Assembly: GCA_022711755.1 (NCBI GenBank)
Contig: JAKLEA010000018.1
Coordinates: 55,807 to 119,806, forward strand
DNA from: Planctomycetota bacterium
GTDB lineage: Bacteria; Planctomycetota; Brocadiia; SM23-32; JAKLEA01
Direction: 5' to 3'
Length of the DNA: 64,000 nt
Position 1 is the stretch's first letter; each line of letters opens with the position of its first letter. The position numbers were made by a program, and so were the translations under genes. A model generated the notes under the pieces. It did no database searches. It saw only the letters and a program-made list of their open reading frames with translations, and was not told where the DNA came from. Positions 36,405 through 45,455 of this stretch are shown here, in pieces.

Positions 36405-37778
36405 TCAAATCTCGCTTGTTCTCTCTGCCGTCGCCATCGGAGACGACCCGGTTGACGGGGCTTCATTCACCTCGCCTGCCGCTTCCCGCGTGATGCGCGC
36501 GCCGGCCTTCTCGAAACTCTCCGCGTAGGCGGTCGGAATCCGCGCGCGAATGATCATGTCCTCCCCGTCGCACGTCTGCTCCAGCACCTTTCCCGCCCGA
36601 CGGACCGCGCTCGCAAGGTCCCCCCGGGCAATCGGCATCCTTAGCGTCACCTCCGCCTCGAAACTGTCGCAGAACTCGCGCAGCGCGTCGCGCAGCCCGT
36701 CCAGCCCGTCGCCGGTCTCGGCGGATACGAGATGAACGCGCTTGTGCCGATTGCGCAGGAGCGGCAGCATCGCCGAATCCCGCATTATGTCGGACTTGTT
36801 CAGAACCAGAATGGCGGGCGTGTCCCTGCATCCAAGTTCGGTCAGAACGGTTTCCACCGACTCGATCTCGTCCATTACGTTGGGGGACGCCACGTCCGCC
36901 ACGTGCAGCAGCAGGTCGGCCCGCCGCGCTTCCTCAAGCGTCGCATGAAAGGATGCCACCAGATGATGCGGCAGCTTGCGGATGAAGCCGACGGTGTCCG
37001 AGACCATGATCTCCCGCGCCCGCCCCAGTTCCAGTTTGCGCGTGGTTGACTCCAGCGTCGCGAAGAGTTTGTCCGCCACCAGGACGCCCGCGTCCGTCAG
37101 CGCGTTCATCATGCTGGATTTCCCCGCGTTTGTATAGCCCACCAGACAGGCGGTCAGGAATCTCTTCTTTCGCGTGGAAACCGCCTCTTCCTGTCGTTTC
37201 TCAATTGTTTTCAGGCGCGAACGAAGCTCGTGTATGCGTTTCTCGACGAGCCGCCTGTCAACCTCCAGTTGCTTTTCCCCCGGCCCTCGCACGCCCACGC
37301 CGCCCGCCATCCCTCCGCCTACTATGCGGGAGAAATGCGTCCACATCGCCTTCAACCGGGGATATGCGTATTCCAGTTGCGCCAGCTCGACCTGAAGCTG
37401 GGCCTGCGTCGTCTCCGCCCGCGTGGCGAAGATGTCCAGTATCAGTTCGCTGCGGTCAATGGTCTTGCGCTTGAGCGTCTGCTCAAGGTTTCGCACCTGT
37501 CGCGGCGCAAGGTCGTCGTCGCAGATGACCACGTCCGCGTCGAACGTCTCGCACAACTCGGCTATCTGCGCGGCCTTGCCCTTGCCGACGTACCATGCCG
37601 GATCAACCAGGTGATTGTACTGGCAGACCTTCTCGACCACGACTGCCCCGGCCGTGTGCGCCAGCCCCGACAGCTCTTCAAGAATTTCGCCCGGCGACCG
37701 CTTCTCGCCCGGGGGGGTTATGCCGACCAGTATCGCCCGCTCCGCGCGTACGGAAAGATCATTTCTTTTCAAATCCAT
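36405..37778 (-). CDS. hflX: GTPase HflX (ribosome-associated)
   Basis: A 457-residue GTPase that splits stalled or heat-damaged ribosomes. An N-terminal HflX domain (about 1-180, containing QYNHLVDPAWYVGKGKAAQI) precedes the G domain with G1 GYTNAGKSSMMNAL, G3 DTVGFIRKLPHHLVASFHAT and G4 NKSD. A C-terminal ferredoxin-like extension follows, ending with a short acidic/Ser tail. No ribosome binding site lies before the ATG; instead a perfect TATAAT ends six bases before it, so a leaderless mRNA is predicted. Confidence 0.94.
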   Translation of the reverse strand: MDLKRNDLSVRAERAILVGITPPGEKRSPGEILEELSGLAHTAGAVVVEKVCQYNHLVDPAWYVGKGKAAQIAELCETFDADVVICDDDLAPRQVRNLEQTLKRKTIDRSELILDIFATRAETTQAQLQVELAQLEYAYPRLKAMWTHFSRIVGGGMAGGVGVRGPGEKQLEVDRRLVEKRIHELRSRLKTIEKRQEEAVSTRKKRFLTACLVGYTNAGKSSMMNALTDAGVLVADKLFATLESTTRKLELGRAREIMVSDTVGFIRKLPHHLVASFHATLEEARRADLLLHVADVASPNVMDEIESVETVLTELGCRDTPAILVLNKSDIMRDSAMLPLLRNRHKRVHLVSAETGDGLDGLRDALREFCDSFEAEVTLRMPIARGDLASAVRRAGKVLEQTCDGEDMIIRARIPTAYAESFEKAGARITREAAGEVNEAPSTGSSPMATAERTSEI

Positions 37779-37784
37779 GCCGGC

Positions 37785-37813
37785 ATTATATCCGATTCCT
37801 CGTTGCGTAACAG
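37785..37813 (-). promoter_or_regulatory. Promoter of hflX, positioned for leaderless mRNA
   Basis: On the minus strand CTGTTA (37808-37813), a 17-base spacer and TATAAT (37785-37790). The -10 is six bases from the hflX ATG, placing transcription start at or beside the start codon. The -35 is a weak match. Confidence 0.6.
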
Positions 37814-37835
37814 GTTTCGATTCATGCTTGCCGCC

Positions 37836-37865
37836 TTGACACGCCTTCCAGCCGGTTCGTAATAT
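37836..37865 (+). promoter_or_regulatory. Promoter of gpsA
   Basis: TTGACA (37836-37841) is a perfect -35; TAATAT (37860-37865) follows an 18-base spacer. Divergent from the hflX promoter in the same 188-base gap. The predicted leader is about 95 bases. Confidence 0.6.
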
Positions 37866-37966
37866 CGCCGTTCATAACGGGGCAGGGGCATTCTGGCCGT
37901 TCAGCTCTGCCGTGATGTCCTGTCGGACGTTTCCATCCGGGTTCATGTTTATAGAGGTGCGCCGGC

Positions 37967-38929
37967 ATGAAGGTCAGCGTTCTGGGCTGCGGGCGATGGG
38001 CTTCATTCCTGGCATGGTATTCCGCATCGCGCGTCGGGCATGACGTGGCGATATGGGGCAGAAAGGGATCGCCCCATCTGGAGGAACTCGCCGCAACCCG
38101 CCGGAACGAATACCTGACCCTCCCCGACGGCGTCCGAATCACGGACTCGCTTGACGATGCCCTGTCCCGCGCGGAGATCGTCCTGATCGCCGTCAGCGCG
38201 CAGGGGCTGCGCTCCCTTGCCGCGGAGATCGCCCGTCGCGATCTGTCCGGCAGAACCTTCGCGCTCTGCATGAAGGGCATAGAGGCGGAAACCGGCAAAC
38301 GGCTCACGCAAGTCTTCCGCGAAGAGGTCAGGGGGCCTGTTGACCTTGCCGTGTGGGTCGGGCCGGGGCACGTGCAGGAATTCGTCCGCGGCGTGCCCAA
38401 CTGCATGCTCATCGGCTCGGACAACATCGAGGCCACGCGCCGCGTCGCGGAGGCTCTCGCAAGCAGGCTGATACGCTTCTACTACGGGCAGGACCTTATC
38501 GGGAACGAGATCGGCGCGGCGGCCAAGAACGTCATGGGTATTGCCGCCGGGATGCTGGACGGGCTGGACATGTCAAGCCTCAAGAGCGCGCTCATGGCGC
38601 GAGGCGCGCGGGAGGTCTCGCGCCTCGTTCGGGCGATGGGCGGCAACGAACTGACGATCTACGGGCTTTGCCACCTGGGGGATTACGAGGCGACGCTCTT
38701 CTCCCCGCACAGCCACAACCGGCGGTTCGGAGAATCGCTCATCCGGGGCGAACGCTTTGACAAGCTTGCCGAGGGCGTCCCGACGGCGGACGCGCTATCG
38801 CTGTTGTCCAAGCGGCATGAAGTTGAAATGCCGATATCCAACGCCGTGCGGCACATGATCCGGGAGGGCGGTGATCCGAAGGGCGCGCTTGAGGAACTGT
38901 TCCTGCGCCCGCTGAAGTTCGAGTTTTGA
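37967..38929 (+). CDS. gpsA: NAD(P)H-dependent glycerol-3-phosphate dehydrogenase
   Basis: Reduces dihydroxyacetone phosphate to sn-glycerol-3-phosphate for phospholipid synthesis. It has 320 residues, slightly short for GpsA. The N-terminal Rossmann motif is VSVLGCGRWASFLA, where tryptophan at the fourth loop position is usual for GpsA. AALPAKNV-type chemistry is represented by GNEIGAAAKNVMGIAAGMLDGL, whose lysine is the catalytic one. C-terminal TADALSLLSKRHEVEMPI is conserved. GAGGTG lies eight bases upstream. Stands alone between hflX (divergent) and clpC. Confidence 0.9.
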   Translation: MKVSVLGCGRWASFLAWYSASRVGHDVAIWGRKGSPHLEELAATRRNEYLTLPDGVRITDSLDDALSRAEIVLIAVSAQGLRSLAAEIARRDLSGRTFALCMKGIEAETGKRLTQVFREEVRGPVDLAVWVGPGHVQEFVRGVPNCMLIGSDNIEATRRVAEALASRLIRFYYGQDLIGNEIGAAAKNVMGIAAGMLDGLDMSSLKSALMARGAREVSRLVRAMGGNELTIYGLCHLGDYEATLFSPHSHNRRFGESLIRGERFDKLAEGVPTADALSLLSKRHEVEMPISNAVRHMIREGGDPKGALEELFLRPLKFEF

Positions 38930-38986
38930 AGGCATGGCAGCAATGTTGAGATATCGCATTTGATTTGTGTTTTCCGCGTCCGGCCC

Positions 38987-39015
38987 TTCCATCCGCCGGG
39001 AATCGCGCATATAAT
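38987..39015 (+). promoter_or_regulatory. Candidate promoter of clpC
   Basis: A perfect TATAAT at 39010-39015 with a weak -35 (TTCCAT, 38987-38992) at 17 bases. It leaves a leader of about 150 bases before the clpC ATG. Confidence 0.45.
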
Positions 39016-39172
39016 GTGTTAGAAAGCTGTTTTGTTGCCGGGAGCGTGCGTTCCAGCCGCGCCCGCTGATTCCCGCGCGCCTACGGCGGATCGGGATCGG
39101 AGGAAGCGGGCCGTTGACGGCGGACACGCGCGAAGGGGCGAACAATCGCAACGACTGACGAGGTGACCGACG

Positions 39173-41704
39173 ATGCTTGAGCGATTTACACATAGAGCCA
39201 GAAAGGTGGTTGACTACGCGCGGCAGGAAGCTCAGCGGCTCAACCACCCTTATGTCAGCACCGAGCATATTCTGCTCGGGCTTGTGCGGGAAGGTTCGGG
39301 AATGGCGGCGACGGTGCTGATGCGAACCGGCATCGAGTTGAAGCGCGTGCGGCTGGAGGTCGAAAAGCTCGCGCCTCCCGGCCCGGAAGCGGTCGGCGTC
39401 TCCGGCCCGCCGCAGACCACCGCCAGCGCCAAGAAGGTTTTCAGCTTCGCCATGGAAGAGGCCCGCAACATGCAGCACAGCTACGTCGGCACGGAGCACC
39501 TGCTGCTGGGCCTTCTGCGGGAAACCAAAAGCATCGCCGCGCAGGTTCTGCTCAACCTGGGCCTGCGAATCGAGGACGTCCGTCAGGAGGTGCTGCAACT
39601 GCTCGGAACCGAGCCGACGGAAGAGATCGAGGGGGAGGAAGCGGAACCGCCCGCCGATGGGGACGAGGCCGGAAAACCCAAGAACAAGAGCAAGAGCAAA
39701 ACTCCGGCGCTGGACTCTTTCGGGCGCGATCTGACCAAGCAGGCCAAGGACGGCGAGCTTGACCCCGTCATCGGGCGGCAGAACGAGATCGAGCGCGTCA
39801 TCCAGGTGCTCTGCCGCCGCACGAAGAATAACCCCGTCCTTCTCGGCGAGGCAGGGGTAGGCAAGACGGCCATCGTCGAGGGGCTGGCGCAGCGCGTCAT
39901 CGCCTGCGACGTGCCGGAGTTGCTTTGCGACAAGCGTCTTGTAATCCTTGATCTGGCCATGATGGTAGCCGGGACGAAATACAGGGGGCAGTTTGAGGAG
40001 CGCATCAAGGCCGTCATGCAGGAGGTCCGCAAGGCCCGCAACATCATCCTGTTCATTGACGAGTTGCACACGCTGGTCGGGGCGGGCGGGGCGGAGGGCG
40101 CGATTGACGCCTCCAACGTTCTCAAGCCGGCGCTATCGCGCGGAGAGATACAGTGCATCGGCGCGACGACGCTTGACGAATACCGAAAACACATCGAAAA
40201 GGACGGCGCGCTGGAACGCCGCTTCCAGAGCATCATCGTCGAACCGCCCAGCAGGGAACAGACGATCGAAATCCTCAAAGGCCTGCGCGACCGTTATGAG
40301 ACGCACCACCACGTCAAGATCACTGACGAGGCGCTGCACCTGGCCACGGAGCTTTCCATCCGTTACATCACCGGCCGCTACCTGCCGGACAAGGCCATTG
40401 ACGTCATTGACGAATCCGGGGCGCGCGTAAGGCTGAAGTCGCTGACCCGTCCGCCGGACATCCGTGAACTTGACGAAAAAATGCAGGGGCTTGACGCCCG
40501 CAAGGACGAGGCCGTCGTCATGCAGGATTTCGAATTGGCCGCCAAACTCCGCGACGAGCGCGAACAGGTCTCGACTGAACGCGAGCAGATACTGAAGAAC
40601 TGGCGGGAGAAAGCAGAGGAGACCAAAGGCGTAGTGGACGCCAACGTGGTATCCGAGGTGGTTTCCCGGATGACGGGAATCCCGCTGACACGCCTGGAAA
40701 CGGCGGAGGCGGTGCGACTGTTGCAGATGGAGGACGACCTGCACAAGAGCGTCGTAAGTCAGGACGAGGCCATTTCCGCAATCTCCAAGGCGGTAAGGCG
40801 TTCCCGCGCGGGCTTGAAGGACCCGGCTCGCCCGGTGGCGTCCTTCATCTTCATCGGCCCGACGGGCGTCGGCAAGACGCTGCTGGCGCGGGCATTGGCG
40901 AAGTTCATGTTCGGCACGGAAGACGCGCTCGTGCAGATTGACATGTCGGAGTACATGGAAAAACACAACATATCCCGCCTTGTCGGCGCGCCTCCGGGCT
41001 ACGTGGGCTACGAGGAGGGCGGGCAGTTGACGGAGAAAATCCGCCGCAGGCCCTACTCCGTCGTCCTGCTGGACGAAATCGAGAAGGCGCACACGGACGT
41101 ATTCAACATGCTCCTCCAGATCATGGAGGACGGGCGGCTGACGGACAGCTTCGGGCGTCACATTGACTTCCGCAACACGATTCTGATCATGACTTCCAAC
41201 ATCGGCGCGTCACTGATCAAGAACTCCACGCCCATCGGGTTCGCCAAAAATGATCTTGAACTGAATTATGAGCGCATGAAGGAACAGTTGATGCAGGAGG
41301 TGGAGAGGCACTTCCGGCCAGAATTCCTGAACCGCGTTGACGACGTGATTGTCTTCAGAACGCTCTCGATGGACGACATGAAGATGATCGTGGACATCGA
41401 ATTGAAGAAGGTAGAGAACCGCATGTCCGCCGTTCGCGGCAACCGGATCAGGATCACGCCGACTGCCATCGAACTGCTTCTGAAGAAGGGCTATAATCCT
41501 GATTACGGCGCAAGACCGTTGCGCAGGGCCATCGAGCGGATGATCGAAGACCCGCTTTCGGAGCAGATACTGCGCGGCAAGTTCCCGGAAAACTCAATAA
41601 TACACATTGACGCCGCCTGGGACGACTTTACGTTCCGGGAGGGAGACGAACTGGTCGGCACCGGATCGGGATCGGCGCCGGACAAGACCGAGAAGAAAGA
41701 CTGA
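39173..41704 (+). CDS. clpC: Clp protease ATP-binding subunit ClpC
   Basis: Hsp100 unfoldase of 843 residues partnering ClpP. Two Clp_N repeats (about 3-145) precede AAA-1 (Walker A GEAGVGKTAIVEG, Walker B ILFIDELHTLVGAG). A UVR-containing middle domain (ELDEKMQGLDARKDEAVV) distinguishes ClpC from ClpA/ClpB. AAA-2 has Walker A GPTGVGKTLLARAL and Walker B VVLLDEIEKAH, followed by the ClpP-docking IGF tripeptide in STPIGFAKND. GAGGTG lies upstream of the ATG. No McsA/McsB or CtsR genes adjoin, unlike the Firmicute clpC operon. Confidence 0.96.
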   Translation: MLERFTHRARKVVDYARQEAQRLNHPYVSTEHILLGLVREGSGMAATVLMRTGIELKRVRLEVEKLAPPGPEAVGVSGPPQTTASAKKVFSFAMEEARNMQHSYVGTEHLLLGLLRETKSIAAQVLLNLGLRIEDVRQEVLQLLGTEPTEEIEGEEAEPPADGDEAGKPKNKSKSKTPALDSFGRDLTKQAKDGELDPVIGRQNEIERVIQVLCRRTKNNPVLLGEAGVGKTAIVEGLAQRVIACDVPELLCDKRLVILDLAMMVAGTKYRGQFEERIKAVMQEVRKARNIILFIDELHTLVGAGGAEGAIDASNVLKPALSRGEIQCIGATTLDEYRKHIEKDGALERRFQSIIVEPPSREQTIEILKGLRDRYETHHHVKITDEALHLATELSIRYITGRYLPDKAIDVIDESGARVRLKSLTRPPDIRELDEKMQGLDARKDEAVVMQDFELAAKLRDEREQVSTEREQILKNWREKAEETKGVVDANVVSEVVSRMTGIPLTRLETAEAVRLLQMEDDLHKSVVSQDEAISAISKAVRRSRAGLKDPARPVASFIFIGPTGVGKTLLARALAKFMFGTEDALVQIDMSEYMEKHNISRLVGAPPGYVGYEEGGQLTEKIRRRPYSVVLLDEIEKAHTDVFNMLLQIMEDGRLTDSFGRHIDFRNTILIMTSNIGASLIKNSTPIGFAKNDLELNYERMKEQLMQEVERHFRPEFLNRVDDVIVFRTLSMDDMKMIVDIELKKVENRMSAVRGNRIRITPTAIELLLKKGYNPDYGARPLRRAIERMIEDPLSEQILRGKFPENSIIHIDAAWDDFTFREGDELVGTGSGSAPDKTEKKD

Positions 41705-41730
41705 AGCCGTTGATAGCCGGCTTTGCCGTC
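41704..41730 (+). terminator. Weak terminator candidate after clpC
   Basis: AAGCCG (41704-41709) can pair with CGGCTT (41718-41723) across an eight-base loop; only a scattered T-rich stretch follows. The surrounding gap 41705-42009 otherwise holds the acs promoter and leader and nothing else I recognise. Confidence 0.35.
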
Positions 41731-41855
41731 TTTATTCATGCCGGAATGCCGTTTCCGCGCGGGGAAATCCCCTTTCGTATTTCATCCTGGCCATCTTAAA
41801 TACATAGACGTTGCATTTGTCCCGTGCGGGCCTTAAAAACTGGCGGAAAAACCTG

Positions 41856-41883
41856 TTGACTTCAAGGAATTTCTCGTTAGAAT
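41856..41883 (+). promoter_or_regulatory. Promoter of acs
   Basis: TTGACT (41856-41861), a 16-base spacer and TAGAAT (41878-41883): five of six matches in each hexamer. The leader of about 120 bases precedes the GTG start. Confidence 0.65.
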
Positions 41884-42009
41884 ACTTGACCTCGTTGAGG
41901 AACCGGCCTCTTTTCGGGGTGCGCCGGAGCCTCGCGGCAATGTCTTATTTTGTCGGATGAAACTGCATTTACCGGCCGCTTTTCGCGTCATGTAACAAGG
42001 AGGACAGTC

Positions 42010-44001
42010 GTGGCTGAAGAAAAAAAAGCGAATGCAATCAGTTCCCTGATGACTGAGAACAGGACGTTCCCCCCGCCGGCCTCGGTTCAGGCGAGGGCTC
42101 ATGTCAACTCGTTTGCAAAATACGAGGAAATGTACAAGCAGTCCATCGAGGATCCGGACGGCTTCTGGCTTGAGCAGACAAAGCTCCTGCAGTGGATCAA
42201 GGCTCCGACCAAGGGGCGTGAGTACACCTGGGACACGAAGGCCAGGAAGATTGAGCATAAGTGGTTTGCAGACGGGCAGTTGAATATTTCCGCCAACTGC
42301 CTTGACCGTCACCTGGGCACCACGACTGCCACGAAGACGGCAATCATATTCCAGGGCGACGAAGACGCAGATGTAAAGAAGATCACCTACCAGGAACTTT
42401 ATGTCGAAGTCTGCAAGTTTGCCAACGTTCTGAAGTCCCTGGGCGTCAAGAAGGGCGACAGGGTTTGCATTTACCTGCCCATGATCCCGGAACTGCCGGT
42501 AGCCATGCTGGCATGCGCCAGGATCGGCGCCATCCACTCGGTGGTGTTCGGCGGTTTCAGCGCGGATGCCCTGAAGGACAGAATCAACGATTCGCTGTGC
42601 AAGATACTGATCACGTCCAACACCTCTCTGCGCGGCGGCAAGCAGTTCCCCTTGAAGACCATTTCCGACGAGGCGATGACCAAGTCCCCGTCCATCGAGA
42701 AGTGCGTCGTCGTGCAGCGCACGAAAGATCCGTGCAACATAGTCGCCGGGCGCGACATCTGGTATCACGAGGCAATGGCGACGGCCGGCGCGAAGTGCGA
42801 TCCCACCCCGATGAATGCCGAGGACCCGCTCTTCATCCTCTACACCTCCGGCTCCACAGGCAAGCCGAAGGGCGTCGTGCACACCAGCGCGGGATATCTG
42901 CTCTACACGCTGATGACGCACAAATACATCTTCAACATTCATCACGATGACACATACTGGTGCACCGCCGACATCGGCTGGGTCACCGGGCACAGCTACA
43001 TCGTCTACGGCCCGCTGGCCGGCGGCGCGACCTCGGTCATGTTCGAGGGCGTCCCGACCTACCCGGACGCCGGACGGTTCTGGCAGGTCTGCGACAAGTT
43101 CGACGTGACGGTCTTCTACACCGCCCCGACCGCCATCCGCGCCCTGATCCGCCTGGGCAACGAGTGGCCGGCGAAATACAAGCTCGACAAGCTCCGCATC
43201 CTGGGTTCAGTCGGCGAGCCGATCAACCCCGAAGTCTGGATGTGGTACTATGAGCACATCGGCCGCAACAGGTGCCCGATTGTTGACACTTGGTGGCAGA
43301 CGGAAACCGGCGGCATCCTGATCACCCCGCTGCCCGCCGCGCACACACTGAAACCCGGCAGCGCCTCCCGCCCGTTCTTCGGCGTGGAGCCGGTCGTCCT
43401 GCGCGACGACGGCACTCAGTGCGCCCCGAACGAGGGCGGCAAGCTCTGTATAAAGAAGCCCTGGCCCGCCATCATGCGCACGACTTACGGCGACCATGAC
43501 CGCTTCATTGACACCTACTTCACAATGTATAACGACCTCTACTTCACCGGCGACGGCTGCCGCGTGGACGAGGACGGCGATTACTGGCTCATGGGCCGCA
43601 TTGACGACGTCGTCAACGTCTCCGGCCACCGCATCGGAACCGCCGAGGTCGAGAGCGCCCTGGTGAGCCATCCGAAGGTCGCCGAGGCCGCAGTCGCGCC
43701 CATGCCCCACGACATCAAGGGGCAGTCGCTTTACGCTTACATTACCCTCAAAGACGGCGTGGAGCCGAACGACGCGACGAAGAAGGAACTGGTCATGCAC
43801 GTGCGCAAGGAAATCGGCGCCATCGCCGTGCCGGACAAGATCCAGTTCACCCCGGCCCTGCCGAAGACGCGCTCCGGCAAGATCATGCGCCGCATTCTGC
43901 GCAAGATCGCCGAAGGCGTGACGGACAAGCAGACCCTGGGCGATACCTCGACGCTGGCCGATCCATCCGTCGTGGACTCAATCATCAAGGGACGCCAGTA
44001 A
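42010..44001 (+). CDS. acs: Acetyl-CoA synthetase
   Basis: AMP-forming synthetase converting acetate, ATP and CoA to acetyl-CoA; 664 codons, typical of Acs. Signatures are the P-loop-like YTSGSTGKPKGVVHT, WWQTETGG in the acetate pocket region (TWWQTETGGI), WLMGRIDDVVNVSGHR and the C-terminal TRSGKIMRRILR whose lysine is the conserved catalytic and acetylation site. The start is GTG 42010, since AAGGAGG at 41997-42003 is ideally placed; the frame upstream is not protein-like. An OFA-family transporter gene follows on the same strand. Confidence 0.96.
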   Translation: MAEEKKANAISSLMTENRTFPPPASVQARAHVNSFAKYEEMYKQSIEDPDGFWLEQTKLLQWIKAPTKGREYTWDTKARKIEHKWFADGQLNISANCLDRHLGTTTATKTAIIFQGDEDADVKKITYQELYVEVCKFANVLKSLGVKKGDRVCIYLPMIPELPVAMLACARIGAIHSVVFGGFSADALKDRINDSLCKILITSNTSLRGGKQFPLKTISDEAMTKSPSIEKCVVVQRTKDPCNIVAGRDIWYHEAMATAGAKCDPTPMNAEDPLFILYTSGSTGKPKGVVHTSAGYLLYTLMTHKYIFNIHHDDTYWCTADIGWVTGHSYIVYGPLAGGATSVMFEGVPTYPDAGRFWQVCDKFDVTVFYTAPTAIRALIRLGNEWPAKYKLDKLRILGSVGEPINPEVWMWYYEHIGRNRCPIVDTWWQTETGGILITPLPAAHTLKPGSASRPFFGVEPVVLRDDGTQCAPNEGGKLCIKKPWPAIMRTTYGDHDRFIDTYFTMYNDLYFTGDGCRVDEDGDYWLMGRIDDVVNVSGHRIGTAEVESALVSHPKVAEAAVAPMPHDIKGQSLYAYITLKDGVEPNDATKKELVMHVRKEIGAIAVPDKIQFTPALPKTRSGKIMRRILRKIAEGVTDKQTLGDTSTLADPSVVDSIIKGRQ

Positions 44002-44021
44002 TTCCTCAGACGTCAGCACCG

Positions 44022-44062
44022 CGTATCACGGACGGGCAAGCGCAACGCCCGTCCGTGATACG
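44022..44062 (+). terminator. Long hairpin between acs and the OFA transporter
   Basis: A perfect 16-bp stem (44022-44037 with 44047-44062) and a nine-base loop, followed by TTCGTTTTC. It should terminate or attenuate transcription between acs and the transporter, or protect the acs mRNA 3' end. Confidence 0.7.
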
Positions 44063-44118
44063 TTCGTTTTCGGGCGCCTCGGAGGCCGCCCGAATCTTTT
44101 TGCGGAAGGAATGACGAA

Positions 44119-45384
44119 ATGCCCGAACAGAAGGTTATGAACAGATCGCTCGTAGTCGTGGGGGCGATAATGATCCAGTTGTGCCTGGGCGCGATTTATG
44201 CATGGTCCGCGTTCACCAAGGACCTTGTTGACGCGGGATGGACCAAAACGCAGACGCAGGCGGTATTCTCCGCTGGTCTGGCGACATTTGCTGTCGTCAT
44301 GGTCATCGCCGGACGAATGATGCCCAAGGTCGGACCGCGCAAGCTTGCCATTGCCGGAGGTCTGGTTCTTGGAGCCGGATATGCGCTGGCCGGGCTTGTC
44401 GGCGGAACCAGTTTCGGCATGATCCTCCTGCTGGTCGGATTCGTAGGCGGCGCAGGCATCGGTCTGGCATACGTTGTCCCGATAGCCGTCGGCATGAGAT
44501 GGTATCCCGACAAGAAGGGCCTCATCACAGGACTGGCCGTGGCTGGTTTCGGTTTTGGCGCGACAATCTGGGTAAAGCTTGCGGGCAACTGGGGCAACCT
44601 GTTGGCAACCTATGGCCTCAGCAAGACATTTACAATCTACGGAATCGTGTTCGCTGTTACGGTCTGCATCGGCGGAATCTGGATGATGTTCCCGCCGGAA
44701 GGATGGCTGCCTGCCGGTTACACGCCGCCGAAGCCTGCCGCAGGCAAGTCCACTGGAGCGGTGGATTTCAAGAGCGGCGAAATGCTGGTCACTCCCCAAT
44801 ACTATATGATTCTGCTGTGCTTCGCCTTCGGAGCCAGCGCGGGGCTGATGAGCATCGGCCTGATGAAGCTGTTCCCGATGGAAGCCCTTCAGGCGGCTGG
44901 AATGAGCAAGGAAGCCGCAGCCGCCGTCGCCGGGACGGCGATGGGCGTTTTTTATGCTCTGGCAAACGGAATCGGACGCATAGCATGGGGCAGCGTCAGC
45001 GACAAGCTCGGACGCAAGAAGTCAATCATGATCATGATGGCCACGCAGGGCGTAGTCGTCTTCTTGTTCCCCTGGATGGCTGGAACGACGGGATTGCTCT
45101 ATCTCGGCGCGACACTGATCGGCTTCAACTTCGGCGGAAACTTCGCGCTGTTCCCGACGATGACGGCGGACACTTTCGGCACGAAGTTCGTCGGTCAGAA
45201 CTATGGGTGGGTCTTCCTGGCTTACGGCATCGGCGGCATTTTCGGTCCGATGCTTGGCGGGAAACTGGGCGACATGAAGAACTTCCCCCTGGCGTTCAGA
45301 ATTTGCGCCGGCCTCTGCATCCTTGCCGCGATAATCATCGCGCTGGTCAAACCGCCCCAGAAGGCAGCCTCGACCGCCGCATAA
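44119..45384 (+). CDS. OFA-family MFS transporter (oxalate/formate antiporter-like)
   Basis: A 421-residue major facilitator with twelve predicted helices. OFA-type features are LCLGAIYAWSAFTKDL in helix 1, WTKTQTQAVFS in the first loop and VPIAVGMRWYPDKKGLITGLAVAGFG around helices 4-5. The second half has GRIAWGSVSDKLGRKKSIM, the conserved MFS loop. OFA members carry oxalate, formate, lactate, pyruvate or other monocarboxylates. Placement behind acs suggests acetate or pyruvate exchange (inference). AAGGA precedes the ATG by about nine bases; a strong terminator follows. Confidence 0.88.
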   Translation: MPEQKVMNRSLVVVGAIMIQLCLGAIYAWSAFTKDLVDAGWTKTQTQAVFSAGLATFAVVMVIAGRMMPKVGPRKLAIAGGLVLGAGYALAGLVGGTSFGMILLLVGFVGGAGIGLAYVVPIAVGMRWYPDKKGLITGLAVAGFGFGATIWVKLAGNWGNLLATYGLSKTFTIYGIVFAVTVCIGGIWMMFPPEGWLPAGYTPPKPAAGKSTGAVDFKSGEMLVTPQYYMILLCFAFGASAGLMSIGLMKLFPMEALQAAGMSKEAAAAVAGTAMGVFYALANGIGRIAWGSVSDKLGRKKSIMIMMATQGVVVFLFPWMAGTTGLLYLGATLIGFNFGGNFALFPTMTADTFGTKFVGQNYGWVFLAYGIGGIFGPMLGGKLGDMKNFPLAFRICAGLCILAAIIIALVKPPQKAASTAA

Positions 45385-45395
45385 GCGGGTTCAAC

Positions 45396-45437
45396 AGCCC
45401 TCGCCCCGGATGAAACCGGGGCGGGGGCTTTTTTTTT
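45396..45437 (+). terminator. Rho-independent terminator after the OFA transporter gene
   Basis: AGCCCTCGCCCCGG pairs with CCGGGGCGGGGGCT (one mismatch) around an ATGAAA loop and runs straight into nine T residues. The strongest terminator in the window. Confidence 0.92.
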
Positions 45438-45455
45438 CACCGCGCAATCACCCTC

